Below, piece by piece: positions 48,151 through 60,861 of a stretch of 64,000 nt of DNA. A model generated the notes under the pieces. It did no database searches, had not been told where the DNA came from, and worked only from the letters and a program-made list of their open reading frames with translations. Location of the stretch: positions 7,360,203 to 7,424,202 of the forward strand of contig NC_064037.1 of the NCBI RefSeq assembly GCF_932526225.1. The letters run 5' to 3'. Made by a program: the position numbers and the translations under genes. How positions within the stretch are numbered: position 1 is the stretch's first letter; the number at the start of each line of letters is the position of its first letter. The stretch comes from Nematostella vectensis (Eukaryota; Cnidaria; Anthozoa; Actiniaria; Edwardsiidae).

Positions 48151-50404
48151 ATGGAACTCGAAGGAATGGAGAATAAGAAAATAAATGAGCTGAAAATAGA
48201 GGGAATTCAACAGCAGATAGAAGACTTGAAAAAAGAAAACCTTCAGCTGACACAAGAACAAGCGGAGCAAATAAAAGTTCTAGAGGTAAGTGACCCAAGT
48301 AATAAACACTCTGCCCTTTCTGTCATGACACGCCGGAAACTTACTGCGCCATAAAAAATGGTCCCTGTCGAGTCTAGATGTGGGTATTTGATACTGCGAC
48401 CCTGACTCAACACGCCGAAAACCTTCAATATTTAAAGAGCACAAGTATTACCTACTAGAAGCGTATGCCTTTACCTAAGTCTAAGATAACTTGTTTTGTC
48501 TGGGAAACTAAAAATGTTTACAGTACAATAGGTCTCCCATAGTGCCGAGTGTGAATCTGATAGTCAAAGCCGAGAAAACACAAAAGAGAGGAATGGAATT
48601 AGAGCGCAATTACGCTAAAGTGTAGTTCAAGGGTTAATGAGAATCACTCTATTGATCACAAAGTAATTGATTATGAGATAATTGTCCTTGTGACGCTTAA
48701 TTAACTTACTAATACTTTATTCTTGTTACAAATTCTCTTTACCAATAAAACAACGGTATGACGTACCATGATCTCCAAATAATAATCGAACGAATAGATA
48801 GCTTTGCCTTATTATAGATAATGACTGGGGCGTAGCCAAGGGGTGGCCTTGGGGGCCTGCCCCCCCCCCCCCCCCCCACCCCTTTAGCAGCCAAAAATAC
48901 AGTAAATGTATGAGACTATCTAAAATACAGGAGAAAATGCCTTGAAAGTCCCTTTTGGGCCCCCTCCTGTTAAAAGTCCTGGCTACGCCGCTGATTAAAA
49001 TGAGGAAGGGGGTGGCATTTAGTTTTAAAAGCGGTGTGTGAAGAGTAGCACAAGTGACATGCTGCGATAAAATATACCAGCATCTCTTGATACTAGTTAT
49101 GCTGATGGGTGATGGGGGACCATTTGAGAATGTTTTGAGATTTTACAAATAGTTTCAACACAACACCGAATGAATTATGATAAAAATAATGATTCCTACA
49201 ACAACCAAAATAAAAAAAGCAATAATGATGATGATAATGGTGATGATGATGACAATAAGTTTACTTATCAAGAAAAGAAGGTGTACCCAAAGATGTGCGA
49301 AAATTCCCTCAAATGATAATAAATTGATAAGATATTAGTTCACATCCTCCCTTGTGCTTGTTCCCTCTTCTTAGACTCAGTTACACGATTTAAAGGAACT
49401 CCGGAAAGATTTAAAAACAGTAACAGAAACAGAACAAGAGCCAATCGAGCCCATCGACAACGTCAGAGAGCCTTCAGGAAGTGTCCGCTTCTCTAACAGC
49501 GCAGGTACGATGAACCCGCCATCCTCGGGGACCCAGGGCGTCTCGGAAATCGGAGGCACAGGGAGCGCGCGAGAGTCTTCTTTCTTTCTCGCGCGCTTCC
49601 TGTGTGTCCGATCTCCGCGACTCCCTGGGTCCCCAAAGATGTGACCACGCCCGATAAACACAGTAGAAAATTCCTTGATTACCGTGGAATGTGCTCGCCA
49701 TTCACATTCCATGCAAGTAGAAGCGTTTTTGCAATATGCTCTGAATTCCCTGTTAGCAAGGGCTTCAATAGAATATATACTGCAAATAAAGGCGTCTTTT
49801 TGTCATTCTTTGTCTTCACTCATGGGCCGGGGGACATTCATTCTACTAAATGATCTCTGTTTACCATCAAGTATTATATTCAAGTTTCAATAACGGATGT
49901 TTTAAGCTAACGGAATTCATTGCAATGCCAAAAAGCACGAGAGGCTATGCAATCAACCTGCTTCAAGTAAATACCCAGGCCTCTATCTTGAGAATCCTTT
50001 TATTTGTGAATATATATATATATATATATACTTTTTTTGTTGTATCACAGAATACCACGAACTGAGAAACGAGGAGGACGAGCAGGTGAGTGGCGACACG
50101 CCCACCGACCACTACACGACGTGTTAGCGATCACGATACGACAAGTTATTGATCACGAAACGACGTGTCAACGATCTAGACTACGACAAATTATGGTCAC
50201 GGCACGACACGTTAGTGATCAGGAAGAATTAACGATCACAACACGTTAAACAACGCGATAACAATCAACGCAAATAACGACCCTGATAGATGTCGTTACG
50301 CCAATAACGACACTGATAGATGACGTCACGCAAATAACGACATTAATAAGATGTTCTGTTTTTGTTTTCAGGATAAAAAGCAAAGCAAGTGCGAAGTCAT
50401 GTGA
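48151..50404 (+). CDS. Small coiled-coil protein with C-terminal CaaX box
   Basis: I do not recognise this family. Four coding exons: 48151-48285, 49375-49504, 50051-50085, 50372-50404; lengths 135+130+35+33 give 110 residues with all junctions in phase and GT-AG. Residues 1-60 form a continuous, charged, heptad-like coiled coil (NELKIEGIQQQIEDLKKENL, TQLHDLKELRKDLK). The middle is acidic and proline-containing (EQEPIEPIDNVREPSGS). The end KKQSKCEVM is basic and finishes in Cys-Glu-Val-Met, a CaaX motif whose terminal Met favours farnesylation, so membrane anchoring is inferred. Introns 1 and 2 hold MITEs and intron 3 short tandem repeats. The supporting evidence is the in-phase exon set rather than homology. 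Confidence 0.68.
48825..48993. mobile_element. MITE-like element with CTGGGGCGTAGCCA ends
   Basis: Left end CTGGGGCGTAGCCA and right end TGGCTACGCCGCTG are near-complementary. The interior has a poly-C run (48861-48877) and GGCCCCC. It is in intron 1 of the CaaX gene. The target duplication is unclear. Confidence 0.6.
49527..49634. mobile_element. 108-bp foldback element (CaaX gene intron 2)
   Basis: GGGGACCCAGGG ... CCCTGGGTCCCC ends, with inner complementarity TCTCGGAAATCGGA / TCCGATCTCCGCGA and GCGCGCGAGA / TCTCGCGCGC around a pyrimidine loop. It begins 22 bases after the exon 2 donor, so it could form a stable hairpin beside the splice site. Confidence 0.8.
50100..50345. repeat. Short diverged tandem repeats in CaaX gene intron 3
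   Basis: About five copies of a unit of 20-23 bases around GACGTGTTAGCGATCACG, then three copies of a unit of about 32 bases around AATAACGACACTGATAGATG. Confidence 0.65.
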
Positions 50405-50453
50405 TGCGCACGAATTTTATGATGATTTATCTTTTTAATAACAATTTATTTAA

Positions 50454-51384
50454 CCCATTGACTCCTGGCTATTTTTTAGCTGAATTTACAAAAAACAGAC
50501 TGAAAACAGATACCCCCCCCCCCTTATTCTGAGTTTTATACAGCCCCTAGTCAGCGGTATCCAAGCTTTCCAACATCGCTTTGCGCTCCCCACTTTTAAT
50601 CCCTCGTCGTTGTGCTGAAGCAAGCACAAGTTGATCGTTGCTTGTATTCTTCATCAAAAATACAGCTATGAGCATATTAGGAGAGTGTCTCAGGACATCA
50701 TGAAGTCTATTGGGGCATAATTGAGTGCTTTGCTTATGGATATTTGCAAGCCAAGGTGGATTCATGATGATTTTTTCTTGTTTGGCTTTGCCTGGATGAG
50801 AAAACAATTTTCTAATGAATCACCATCTAAATGCTGTCTTTTCTTGAACCACATTGATTGTTTACACTGCTATTCTGGGTCTGTATGACCTGGAATTGAT
50901 TTGTTTGGCTTTGGGGTGAAAAGACTTATAAAAAACCATCTGACTTTTGGGAGAGGATCTCCCAGAATGCTTTGCAATCCGTAAAGGCATCTTCGTGGTT
51001 TTACAAGCCTTCAAGGAGTGGACATTGTGTTTTGAGGCCATGGAAATAAACCTGGAGGATCAGAATAAAGGTATCTATTTGTGTCTTGAGCTGTGTTTGC
51101 TGATCTCTCTCCCTTGTGTGGTATTTTGAGCGTTTTATGGAGAGGGGTGATTCTGCTTTTCTTTCCTTGTTCGATTTCACATTTGTCAAAGAACCTGTGC
51201 TATTATTTGGCTTAAGAGTAGTTGCCAACACCTTGGTTGGATGCATATCTTCAAGACCATTTATCCCTTAGACTGATGACTAAGTATCTTCTTATCATCT
51301 TAATGTGTTTAGTTTGCATTTATGAATTTTTTGGGTTGTGGGTACTTCCCAAAGCCGGTACAGGCCGGTTGAGGGGTCAATGTG
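50454..51384. mobile_element. Possible TTAA-flanked non-autonomous transposon
   Basis: TTAA at 50450-50453 followed by CCCATTGACTCC. On the right GGGGTCAATGTG is followed by TTAA at 51385-51388. The ends are inverted copies at about 10 of 12 positions. The interior has no transposase motif; an 86-codon minus ORF (50547-50807) is unrecognised. Confidence 0.55.
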
Positions 51385-51653
51385 TTAAATCGCAATAGTC
51401 ATATTTTTCAAATTGTCCGGCAGCATGAATGTGAATGACGATGGCAAGAAAACCTGTAAGCATGTAAACGAGGCTAATACGGCAGACCCGTATGGGGTCG
51501 GGAGAACTCTCGACACTTTTGCCCTCGTCAAAACATGGATACATACTTTTTTATTTTTGTATATCCTTAGCAAATAGCTTGGCTCTGCAATTTATCAATT
51601 TTTAAAGGCCATTACAGACTCTATACGCATATGTTTTTGAGAATTAAAAAAAG

Positions 51654-54600
51654 CTAGAGGAGCTCCCTCTTCCCGTGCGCAAATTTTAGGAGCTTCCCCC
51701 TACGCAAACCTGAAGAGCATCCTCTTCCCCATACGCAAACCTCAGGAGCTCACCCTTCCAGATACGCAAACCTTAGGAGCACACCCTTCCCCATACGCAA
51801 ACCTTAGGAGCACAAACTCCCCCATACGCAAACCCATTGAGCACACCCTTCCCCATACGCAAACCTTAGGAGCACACCCTTCCCCATACGCAAACCTGAG
51901 GAGCACACGCTTCCCCATACGCAAACCTCAGGAGCACACCCTCCCCCATACGCAAACCTGAGGAGCACACCCTTCCCCATACGCAAACCTAAGGAGCACA
52001 CCCTTCCCCATACACAAACCTGAGGAGCACACCCTTCCCCATACGCAAACCTGAGGAGCACATCCTTCCCCATACGCAAACCTGAGGAGCACACGCTTCC
52101 CCATACGCAAACCTCAGGAGCACACCCTCCCCCATACGCAAACCTGAGGAGCACACCCTCCCCCATACGCAAACCTGAGGAGCACACCCTTCCCCATACG
52201 CAAACCTCAGGAGCACACCCTTCCCCATACACAAACCTGAGGAGCACACCCTTCCCCATACGCAAACCTCAGGAGCACACCCTCCCCCATACGCAAACCT
52301 GAGGAGCACACCCTTCCCCATACACAAACCTCAGGAGCACACCCTTCCCCATACGCAAACCTAAGGAGCACACCCTTCCCCATACACAAACCTGAGGAGC
52401 ACACCCTTCCCCATACGCAAACCTCAGGAGCACACCCTCCCCCATACGCAAACCTAAGGAGCACACCCTTCCCCATACACAAACCTGAGGAGCACACCCT
52501 TCCCCATACGCAAACCTCAGGAGCACACCCTTCCCCATACGCAAACCTGAGGAGCATACCCTCCCTCATACGCAAACCCAAGGAGCACACCCCCTCCCCC
52601 TGCGCAAACCTTAGGAGCATCCCCTTCCCCATACGCCAACCTCAGGAGGACACCCTCTCCAATAAGCAAACCTCAGGAGCACACCCTCTCCAATATGCAA
52701 ACCTCAGAAATACACCTTCCCCCATACGCAAACCCATTGAGCACACCCTTTCCCATATGCAAACCTCAGGAGTACACCCTCCCCCATACGCAAACCTGAG
52801 GAGCACACCCTCCCCCATACGCAAACCTCAGGAGCACACCCTCTCCCATACGCAAACCTCAGGAGCACACCCTTCCCCATACGCAAACCTCAGGTGCACA
52901 TCCTTCCCCATACGCAAACCCAAGGAGCACACCCTTCCCCATATGCAAACCCAAGGAGCACACCCTTCCCCATACGCAAACCCAAGGAGCACACCCTTCC
53001 CCATACGCAAACCCAAGGAGTACACCCTTTCCCATATGCAAACCTCAGGAGCACACCCTCCCCCATACGCAAAACCTCAGGAGCACACCCTTCCCCATAC
53101 GCAAACCTGAGGAGCACACCCTTCCCCATACGCAAACCCAAGGAGCATACCCTCCCCCATACGCAAACCTCAGGATCACATCCTTCCCCATACGCAAACC
53201 TCAGGAGCACATCCTTCCCCATACGCAAACCTCAGGAGCACACCCTTCCCCATACGCAAACCTGAGGAGCACACCCTTCCCCATACGCAAACCCAAGGAG
53301 CACACCCTTCCCCATACGCAAACCTAAGGAGCACACCCTTCCCCATACGCAAACCCAAGGTGCACACCCTTCCCCATACGCAAACCTTAGGAGCACACCC
53401 TCCCCCATACGCAAACCTCAGGAGCACACCCTTCCCCATACGCAAACCTAAGGAGCACACCCTTCCCCATACGCAAACCCAAGGAGCACACCCTTCCCCA
53501 TACGCAAACCTTAGGAGCACACCCTCCCCCATACGCAAACCTCAGGAGCACATCCTTCCCCATACGCAAACCTGAGGAGCACACCCTCCCCCATACGCAA
53601 ACCTTAGGAGCACAACCTTTCCCATACGCAAACCTGAGGAGCACACCCTTCCCCATACGCAAACCTCAGGAGCACACCCTTCCCCTGCGCAAACCTCAGG
53701 AGCACACCCTTCCCCATACGCAAACCTCAGGAGCACACCCTTCCCCATACGCAAACCTCAGGAGCATACCCTTCCCCATACGCAAACCCAAGGAGCACAC
53801 CCTTCCCCATACGCAAACCTCAGGAGCACACCCTTCCCCATACGCAAACCTAAGGAGCATACCCTCCCCCTGCGCAAACCAATTGAGCACACCCTCCTCA
53901 TACGCAAACCTCAGGAGCACACCCTCCCCCATACGCAAACCTCAGGAGCACACCCTCCCCCATACGCAAACCTCAGGAGCACACCCTCCCCCATACGCAA
54001 ACCTTAGGAGCACACCCTTCCCCATACGCAAACCTCAGGAGCACACCCTCCCCCATACGCAAACCTCAGGAGCACACCCTCCCCCATACGCAAACCTGGA
54101 GCACACCCTCCCCCATACGCAAACCTCAGAAGCACACCCTCCCCCATACGCAAACCTTAGGAGCACACCCTTTCCCATACGCAAACCCAAGGAGCACACC
54201 CTCCCCCATACGCAAACCTCAGGAGCACATCCTTCCCCATACGCAAACCTAAGGAGCACACCCTTCCCCATACGCCAACCTCAGGAGCACACCCTTCCCA
54301 ATTCGCAAACCTCAGGAGCGCACCCTTCCCCATACGCAAACCTAAGGAGCACATCCTTCCCCATACGCAAACCTTAGGAGCACACCCTTCCCCATACGCA
54401 AACCTTAGGAGCACATCCTTTCCCATACGCAAACCTAAGGAGCACACCCTTCCCAATACGCAAACCTCAGGAGCACACCCTTCCCCATACGCAAACCTCA
54501 GGAGCTCACCCTTCCCCATACGCAAACCGCAGGAGCACACCCTCCCCCATACGCAAACCTCAGGAGCACACCCTTCCCAATACGCAAACCTCAGGAGCAC

Positions 54601-54724
54601 ACCCTTCCCCATACGCAAACCTCAGGAGCACACCCTTCCCCATACGCAAACCTCAGGAGCACACCCTCCCCCATACGCAAACCTCAGGAGCACACCCTTC
54701 CCCATACGCAAACCTGAGGAGCAC
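51654..54724. repeat. 31-bp minisatellite, left block (about 99 copies)
   Basis: Unit CACACCCTTCCCCATACGCA then AACCTCAGGAG, with recurring variants (CTC/CTG/CCA/CTT before AGGAG, CTTCC/CTCCC). It lacks stops in several frames, so many overlapping ORFs appear on both strands. None has non-repeat content. The left edge is degenerate (51654-51780). Confidence 0.95.
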
Positions 54725-55792
54725 TGTACAGGACCCGAAATGATCCCAGGACCCGAAACGATCCCAGGACCCGAAATGATCCCCAAAAGTACCCCAACTG
54801 ATCCTCGGACCCGAAACGATACCGAGGAGTCCCCGAAATCAACCCCAAGGAATTGCAGTAATGGACAAAGGGAAAGCAGAAGAAATACTTGCAATTCTTG
54901 AAGCATAATAAAGGGTTAACAGCGACTCGATTTCTAAACAACGTGACATAAAAATATTAAATTCCAACACAATACTTCTATTTATTACATTGCCCGGCGT
55001 TAAACCCATAAACAGAGTCCAAAACAAATACACAACTGTAAATTGCTACTGAAAGGAATATAGCATAAACATAGCACAGCTTTGCTCAGATCAACCAAAC
55101 TTTTGACCTTCCATCACACTCTTAACATTTTGCGGTTCCGACACATGACTCCGACACTATAAATCTCATTTCCGTTAAGCATCACCCCTAAAAATTAATA
55201 TTCATCTGACAACCAAACATGTATTTCACCACGAAATCCGTGTTCACACGAGCGAATATTTACCGACACATTTTAGGCAGCCGGTTTGGCCGAGAAGATG
55301 GAATGACAAAAGCACACTGAGTAATACACTCGAACAACCCTTCTACTACCGATGCAAAATATTAAGGGGATGTGAAAGCAATATTATGTGAGTTTTGAAT
55401 TTCCTCATGTAGTCGTGCGTACACCCCGGCATGATCTCATATGATGGGTCTTTCATTCACGAAAAAAAACATGCCAAAAATAACTTTAAAACATTTCGCT
55501 TCCTATGTAAAGCAGCATGTCCCATCTGTAAAGACTTTCTTTTATGGCTTGTTATGTAAAAATGATTTATCCACGCCGGGCTCCTCAAATTACTATCACA
55601 GGAATTGTAAGTTGACCCCAATTTCTGACTCAACCACTGTATTTCCCCCGCAGTCGTATATAAAAATCTTAATACTTAAATCTTAGTTAATGTAAATTTC
55701 CTTTAAATAACACAAACAAAGCTAAATGTTTCATATGTTTTTAAAACTGAAAGCCAATCCTTACACATTCATTTAGTTGTCTATTACTGAAA

Positions 55793-55857
55793 TTCCTTGG
55801 GGTTCATTTCGGGGACTCTTAGGGATCGTTTCGGGTCCCGGGATCAGTTGGGGTCCT
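55793..55857. repeat. Internal extra copy of the transposon terminal repeat
   Basis: Reads GGGGTTCATTTCGGGGACTC and TCGTTTCGGGTCCCGGGATC, a partial third copy of the subterminal sequence in the orientation of the right end. Confidence 0.75.
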
Positions 55858-55860
55858 AGG

Positions 55861-56165
55861 CCAGTGGTTGAGTAGTGTACATTGCCTTAGTATCGGGCCT
55901 TCAGGGTTTTAAGGATAGGAGATATTGAAGCTTTTTAAAGTCACGTGACCTATGACGTTATTGACATTGATTGACACTCGTCATCGAGGCCAGTGGTTGA
56001 GTAGTGTACATTACCTTAGTATCGGGCCTTTAGGGTTTAAAGGGTAGGAGATATTAAAGCTTTTTAAAGTCACGTGGCCTATGACGTAATCGACATTGAG
56101 TGGTACTCGTCATCGAGGTCAGTGGTTGAGAAGTGTACATTGCCTGAGTATCGGGCCTTTGTTTT
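55861..56165. repeat. 129-bp tandem repeat within the transposon
   Basis: Two full copies and one partial copy starting CCAGTGGTTGAG at 55861, 55990 and 56119; units include AAGTCACGTG and CATCGAGG. Confidence 0.85.
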
Positions 56166-56354
56166 AATTTTTTTTATAATGCTTCAAAAGTATTTTCTTC
56201 CACTTTCCCTTTGTCCATTCTGGTAATTCCACGGGGTTCATTTCGGGGACTCCTTGGGATCGTTTCGGGGCCAAGGATCATTTGGGGGACTTTTGGGGAT
56301 CGTTTCGGGTCCTGGGATCGTTTCGGGTCCTGGGATCATTTCGGGTCCTGTACA

Positions 56355-57276
56355 GCACACCCTTCCCCATACGCAAACCTGAGGAGCACACCCTTCCCCA
56401 TACGCAAACCTCAGGAGCACACCCTTCCCAATACGCAAACCTAAGGAGCACACCCTCCCCCATACGCAAACCTCAGGAGCACACCCTTCCCCATACGCAA
56501 ACCTCAGGAGCACACCCTCCCCCCCATACGCAAACCTCAGGAGCACACCCTTCCCCATACGCAAACCTAAGGAGCACATCCTTCCCCATACGCCAATCTC
56601 AGGAGCACACCCTCCCCCATACGCAAACCTATGGAGCACACCCTCCCCCATACGCAAACCTCAGAAGCACACCCTTCCCCATACGCAAACCTTAGGAGCA
56701 CACCCTCCCCCATACGCAAACCTCAGGAGCACACCCTCCCCCATACGCAAACCTCAGGAGCACACCCTCCCCCATACGCAAACCTGGAGCACACCCTTTC
56801 CCATACGCAAACCTCAGGAGCACACCCTCCCCCATACGCAAACCTAAGGAGCACACCCTTCCCCATACGCCAACCTCAGGAGCACACCCTCCCCCATACG
56901 CAAACCTCAGGAGCACACCCTTCCCCATACGCAAACCTCAGGAGCACACCCTTCCCCATACGCAAACCTCAGGAGCACACCCTTCCCCATACGCAAACCT
57001 CAGGAGCACATCCTCCCCCATACGCAAACCTCAGGAGCACACCCTCCCCCATACGAAAACCTCAGGAGCATACCCTTCCCCATACGCAAACCTCAGGAGC
57101 ACATACTTCCCCATACGCAAACCTAAGGAGCACACCCTCCCCCATACGCCAACCTCAGGAGCACACCCTTCCCAATTCGCAAACCTCAGGAGCACACCCT
57201 TCCCCATACGCCAACCTCAGGAGCGCACCTTTCCCCATACGCAAACCTTAGGAGCACACCCTTTCCCTGCGTAGAC
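56355..57276. repeat. 31-bp minisatellite, right block (about 30 copies)
   Basis: Same unit and variants as 51654-54724, continuing after the transposon. Decays into degenerate copies to about 57350. Confidence 0.95.
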
Positions 57277-60055
57277 TTGTGAGCTCCCAATCCTGCGTGA
57301 AGCTTATTATTGTACCCCCTCCTCTGCGGAAACTTGAGAAGCTACCATATGTACTTAGACATTCAGATCTGTGTTAAAATGAGTTTATAAACTGATATTT
57401 GAGGCTGTCGCGATAGTCTGATAGACTATCTGTGATGATAAGGCCCAGTGATGAAGATCGGTACTCTAGCAATGGCTTATGAGAAAGAAATATACCCTAT
57501 TACACACCGGTTATAAAAGCAAAATACTTTATTTATTTACTAGAACGTCTGATATTCCTTTCTTTGTTAGTGTTGATCTCTATAACTTTAAAGTCCTCCA
57601 CCTCTCTGGCCTCATCCAGCCATCTTTTCAATGCAAAGCGTTTGTCCTAGCTTTAAGTGTATATAAATGGATTATGTACTTAATATGTAACACACTAGGC
57701 GGTTTTAACGGTGGCAGCGATACCCCCGCTTCCGCTATCCCTTAGGGCTCTCACGCTAGTGGATCACTACATCCAAATAACAATTGGACATGAATGCAGG
57801 TGAAAAAAGAGATGTACCCGATGGTGGCGTCTTAAGGACTGCAATTCGCTGAAAATATGTTCGTTTTGACAAGTACTTACAGTTAGAAATTACTTCGACC
57901 ACACCTAATCTGCTATCTTTTAGGGGTAAAAATTGCTGTTGATCATACCCAAAATGCTATCCCCAAAAAAATGATTTTGCCGATCAACCCCGTTTGTATT
58001 TCTGAGAGTCCCCCGTAGGGTGATATTACTAATGCTAAACTCAAAGCTAGCTTAGAGCAATGAATAGCCACTTGGAGAGTGAGCTTATAACGCAATAAGC
58101 TTATGATTAGATGGCTTTTTTCTACTAATGATCTCCGTTACATTAGAAGTAAATTCTGTAAGATCGATCCGCATTCCGAGGAATCCCGAGTCCCTTGGGC
58201 CACAAGACTTTTTATATCATTTGATTAGCCTAAATGTAGTGCTCGTGACAGTTATTTCACGTCTCATATAAACATATATTTGCGCAGAGTATTAAAAGAT
58301 TAGTCACAGGCACCCCACAGGCATGACATGATCTACTCGAATCCATGTTTTTACGCGTAACGGTAATCATTTGTGGAAAGGTGTTATTAAATCATTGCTT
58401 ATCGCATTAAATAGATCTCTAGTGCCCAAGGTCATAGAATGATAGCTAATACCTTTAGCTTGGGGGTCTAGCGTTAACATCACTTAGTGATCTCTGCCGT
58501 TCAAAACCGGTCGCTTTGACGGAACAGCATCCCCGGATTTTTTCTAAAAGAAACCCCAGTCCATAATACACCAGTATTCTTGTTGTCTTTTTCTATTTTA
58601 ATACTGTCGCTTGATTTGTCCCATAAATTAGCAAAGACTCGGGCTAGCGTGATAACGGGCGAGATTAATTTCCTTAGATGCGTTTGTTTTGAGTACCGTA
58701 ATAGATTTTTCCGGTTTTCGTTTTGCCAAATTAATGACGGATTTTTTTCAATATAAAATACCACAGCGGATCACCATTCATTTCCCGACCCCACCGTGTG
58801 AATGACAGCGAGTTAGTCACATGACCCGCTATGATGAGTCGAGCATAAAGATCTTGGCAGGAACGCGAGTTACCTAGTGGAAGTGAGAGGAGGTAAGTGC
58901 AAGGGAACTGGTATTGTGTGCTGCCTAGCTACTTTCAAAATCTGCTCCAACCTTCAGTTGGTATGTACTCTTTCATATTCTATCTAGTTTTTCAATGAGT
59001 ATCATCTGATAGGCGATTTCACCATGGTCATGGTTATAGTGGTCAAAGTTCCTGCGAATTATAAATTCGAAACTAGACGAAGACAGACTAGGAAACTGTC
59101 AAATGGTAAATCTCTACGAATTGATATTTTTTCTGACACACAGAGGAAAAGGATTTGTGGAACCTCTACTTCTGATTCCTAGTTTAATGCTGAGCAATTG
59201 ATAATCAGCGAGTTTTTTATCTGTTTTTTTAAAAAAAGGGTAGTGTTGAGGTTGCCGAGGCGTCGAGTAAAATAGAAGGCATAGATAAACGGGCACCACT
59301 TGTCATTTTGGAGGTTAGACGTCCTTTATCTTGTTTTTGATGAAAATCCAGCCCTCTATCTACGGGGGCAGTTTAAAGAAAAGGCAAGGGAAAGAAATAG
59401 AGGTCGCGAAAGAAGAGAATGATAAAAAAAATGCGATAGTGGGGTTAAAATATAAAGAGAATATAAATTATAGAGAAAAATTCTACAGGAGGATTGTGAA
59501 TTTTCTGCCTCAGCAAAATTTGAAGATAAGTGTCACCAAGTCTATTGTCTCGACCGCCTCATTTCAAAATGTTTTCAAGTGGAGTATGGACTTACAGCTC
59601 TCGATTAGCTCTTTGGGTTATGGCTGATCTCAATAATTCATATGAAAATACCGATTCCTAAATAAAAATTCGATGTTCTTCAAACAAGTTAATTTTAAAT
59701 GTCATCGTATAATCCGAGAGTCATGATTGGCTGTGGTGCAAGATATGCACTCACTTTTGTTTCATAACTGCTGGATTGCCTTGGCTTAATGTTTTACACT
59801 GGCAAGTAGTTTAGGAAAAGAGAATGGGAATTAGGCGAGTGTTGGTTAAACAATACTCCGAGCAACTTCATCTGCCGTCCAGGACTCGAAAAGGTAAAAT
59901 GCGATCAATTGATTTGAAAGGGGTTATTCTAAGGAGGTTTGATCCGGCAAAGTTTACTAATAGATGTAGTATAATACAATAAATATAACTTCTCTAAATC
60001 TTAACATAGAAATTTGTCAAGTAGCAGCACTTTTTCAGAAAAGTAACTATATGTT
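57277..60055. other. Gene-free interval
   Basis: No supported coding exon. Short ORFs lack family resemblance or paired splice sites. Confidence 0.5.
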
Positions 60056-60861
60056 GTTAATAACTAAGCAACTTCTTTCTCATTTTTAAAATCGTCAGGT
60101 AATAAATCAATTTGTTGTTCTATAAATCCAACGAGAAAATATTTAACTGATATATCTTTTGATTGAAATTACTATAAACGAAGGTTTTGAAATTGCAAAA
60201 ACAATCTCAAGTGAAGTTATTTTAATTTTTTTAGCGATCAATTGGTTATCTTTTTATCCGAGGTAAGGATGTTGATTTTTTTTTGCTTCGCTTCCATGAG
60301 TCTTAGCTTATTTAGAGAGGTAAGTTAATAACTAAGCAACTTCTTTCTCATTTTTAAAATCGTCAGGTAATAAATCAATTGGTTGTTCTATAAATCCAAT
60401 GAGAAAATATTTAACTGATATATCTTTTGATTGAAATTACTATAAACGAAGGTTTTGAAATTGCAAAAACAATCTCAAGTGAAGTTATTTTAATATTTTT
60501 AGCGATCAATTGGTTATCTTTTTATCCGAGGTAAGGATGTTGATTTTTTTTTTGCTTCGCTTCCATGAGTCTTAGCTTATTTAGAGAGGTAAGTTAATAA
60601 CTAAGCAACTTCTTTCTCATTTTTAAAATCGTCAGGTAATAAATCAATTGGTTGTTCTATAAATCCAATGAGAATATATTTAACTGATATATCTTTTGAT
60701 TGAAATTACTATAAACGAAGGTTTTGAAATTGCAAAAACAATCTCAAGTGAAGTTATTTTAATTTTTTTAGCGATCAATTGGTTATCTTTTTATCCGAGG
60801 TAAGGATGTTGATTTTTTTTTTGCTTCGCTTCCATGAGTCTTAGCTTATTTAGAGAGGTAA
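60056..60861. repeat. 268-bp unit present three times in tandem
   Basis: Copies begin GTTAATAACTAAGCAACTTC at 60056, 60324 and 60593 and end TTTAGAGAGGTAAG. Divergence is only a few substitutions plus length changes in T runs. Confidence 0.93.

Larger units (their letters stand above)
54725..56354. mobile_element. 1630-bp non-autonomous transposon inside the 31-bp array
   Basis: Ends TGTACAGGACCCGAAATGAT, inverted at the right end, and the two ends match for about 190 bases (left 54725-54915, right about 56165-56354). Subterminal GGACCCGAAA(T/C)GATCCCA is tandemly repeated. A 4-bp direct repeat GCAC flanks the element (54721-54724, 56355-56358), and the minisatellite resumes in register. TGT...ACA ends with a 4-bp duplication recall Ginger-type elements. 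The interior is AT-rich without transposase. Confidence 0.88.

Noticed and set aside
51742..57251. Numerous ORFs on both strands (MRMGKGVLLRFAYGEG and SGAHPSPYANLRS types)
   Set aside because: All are translations of the 31-bp satellite. The same pattern appears in several frames and ends where the array ends.
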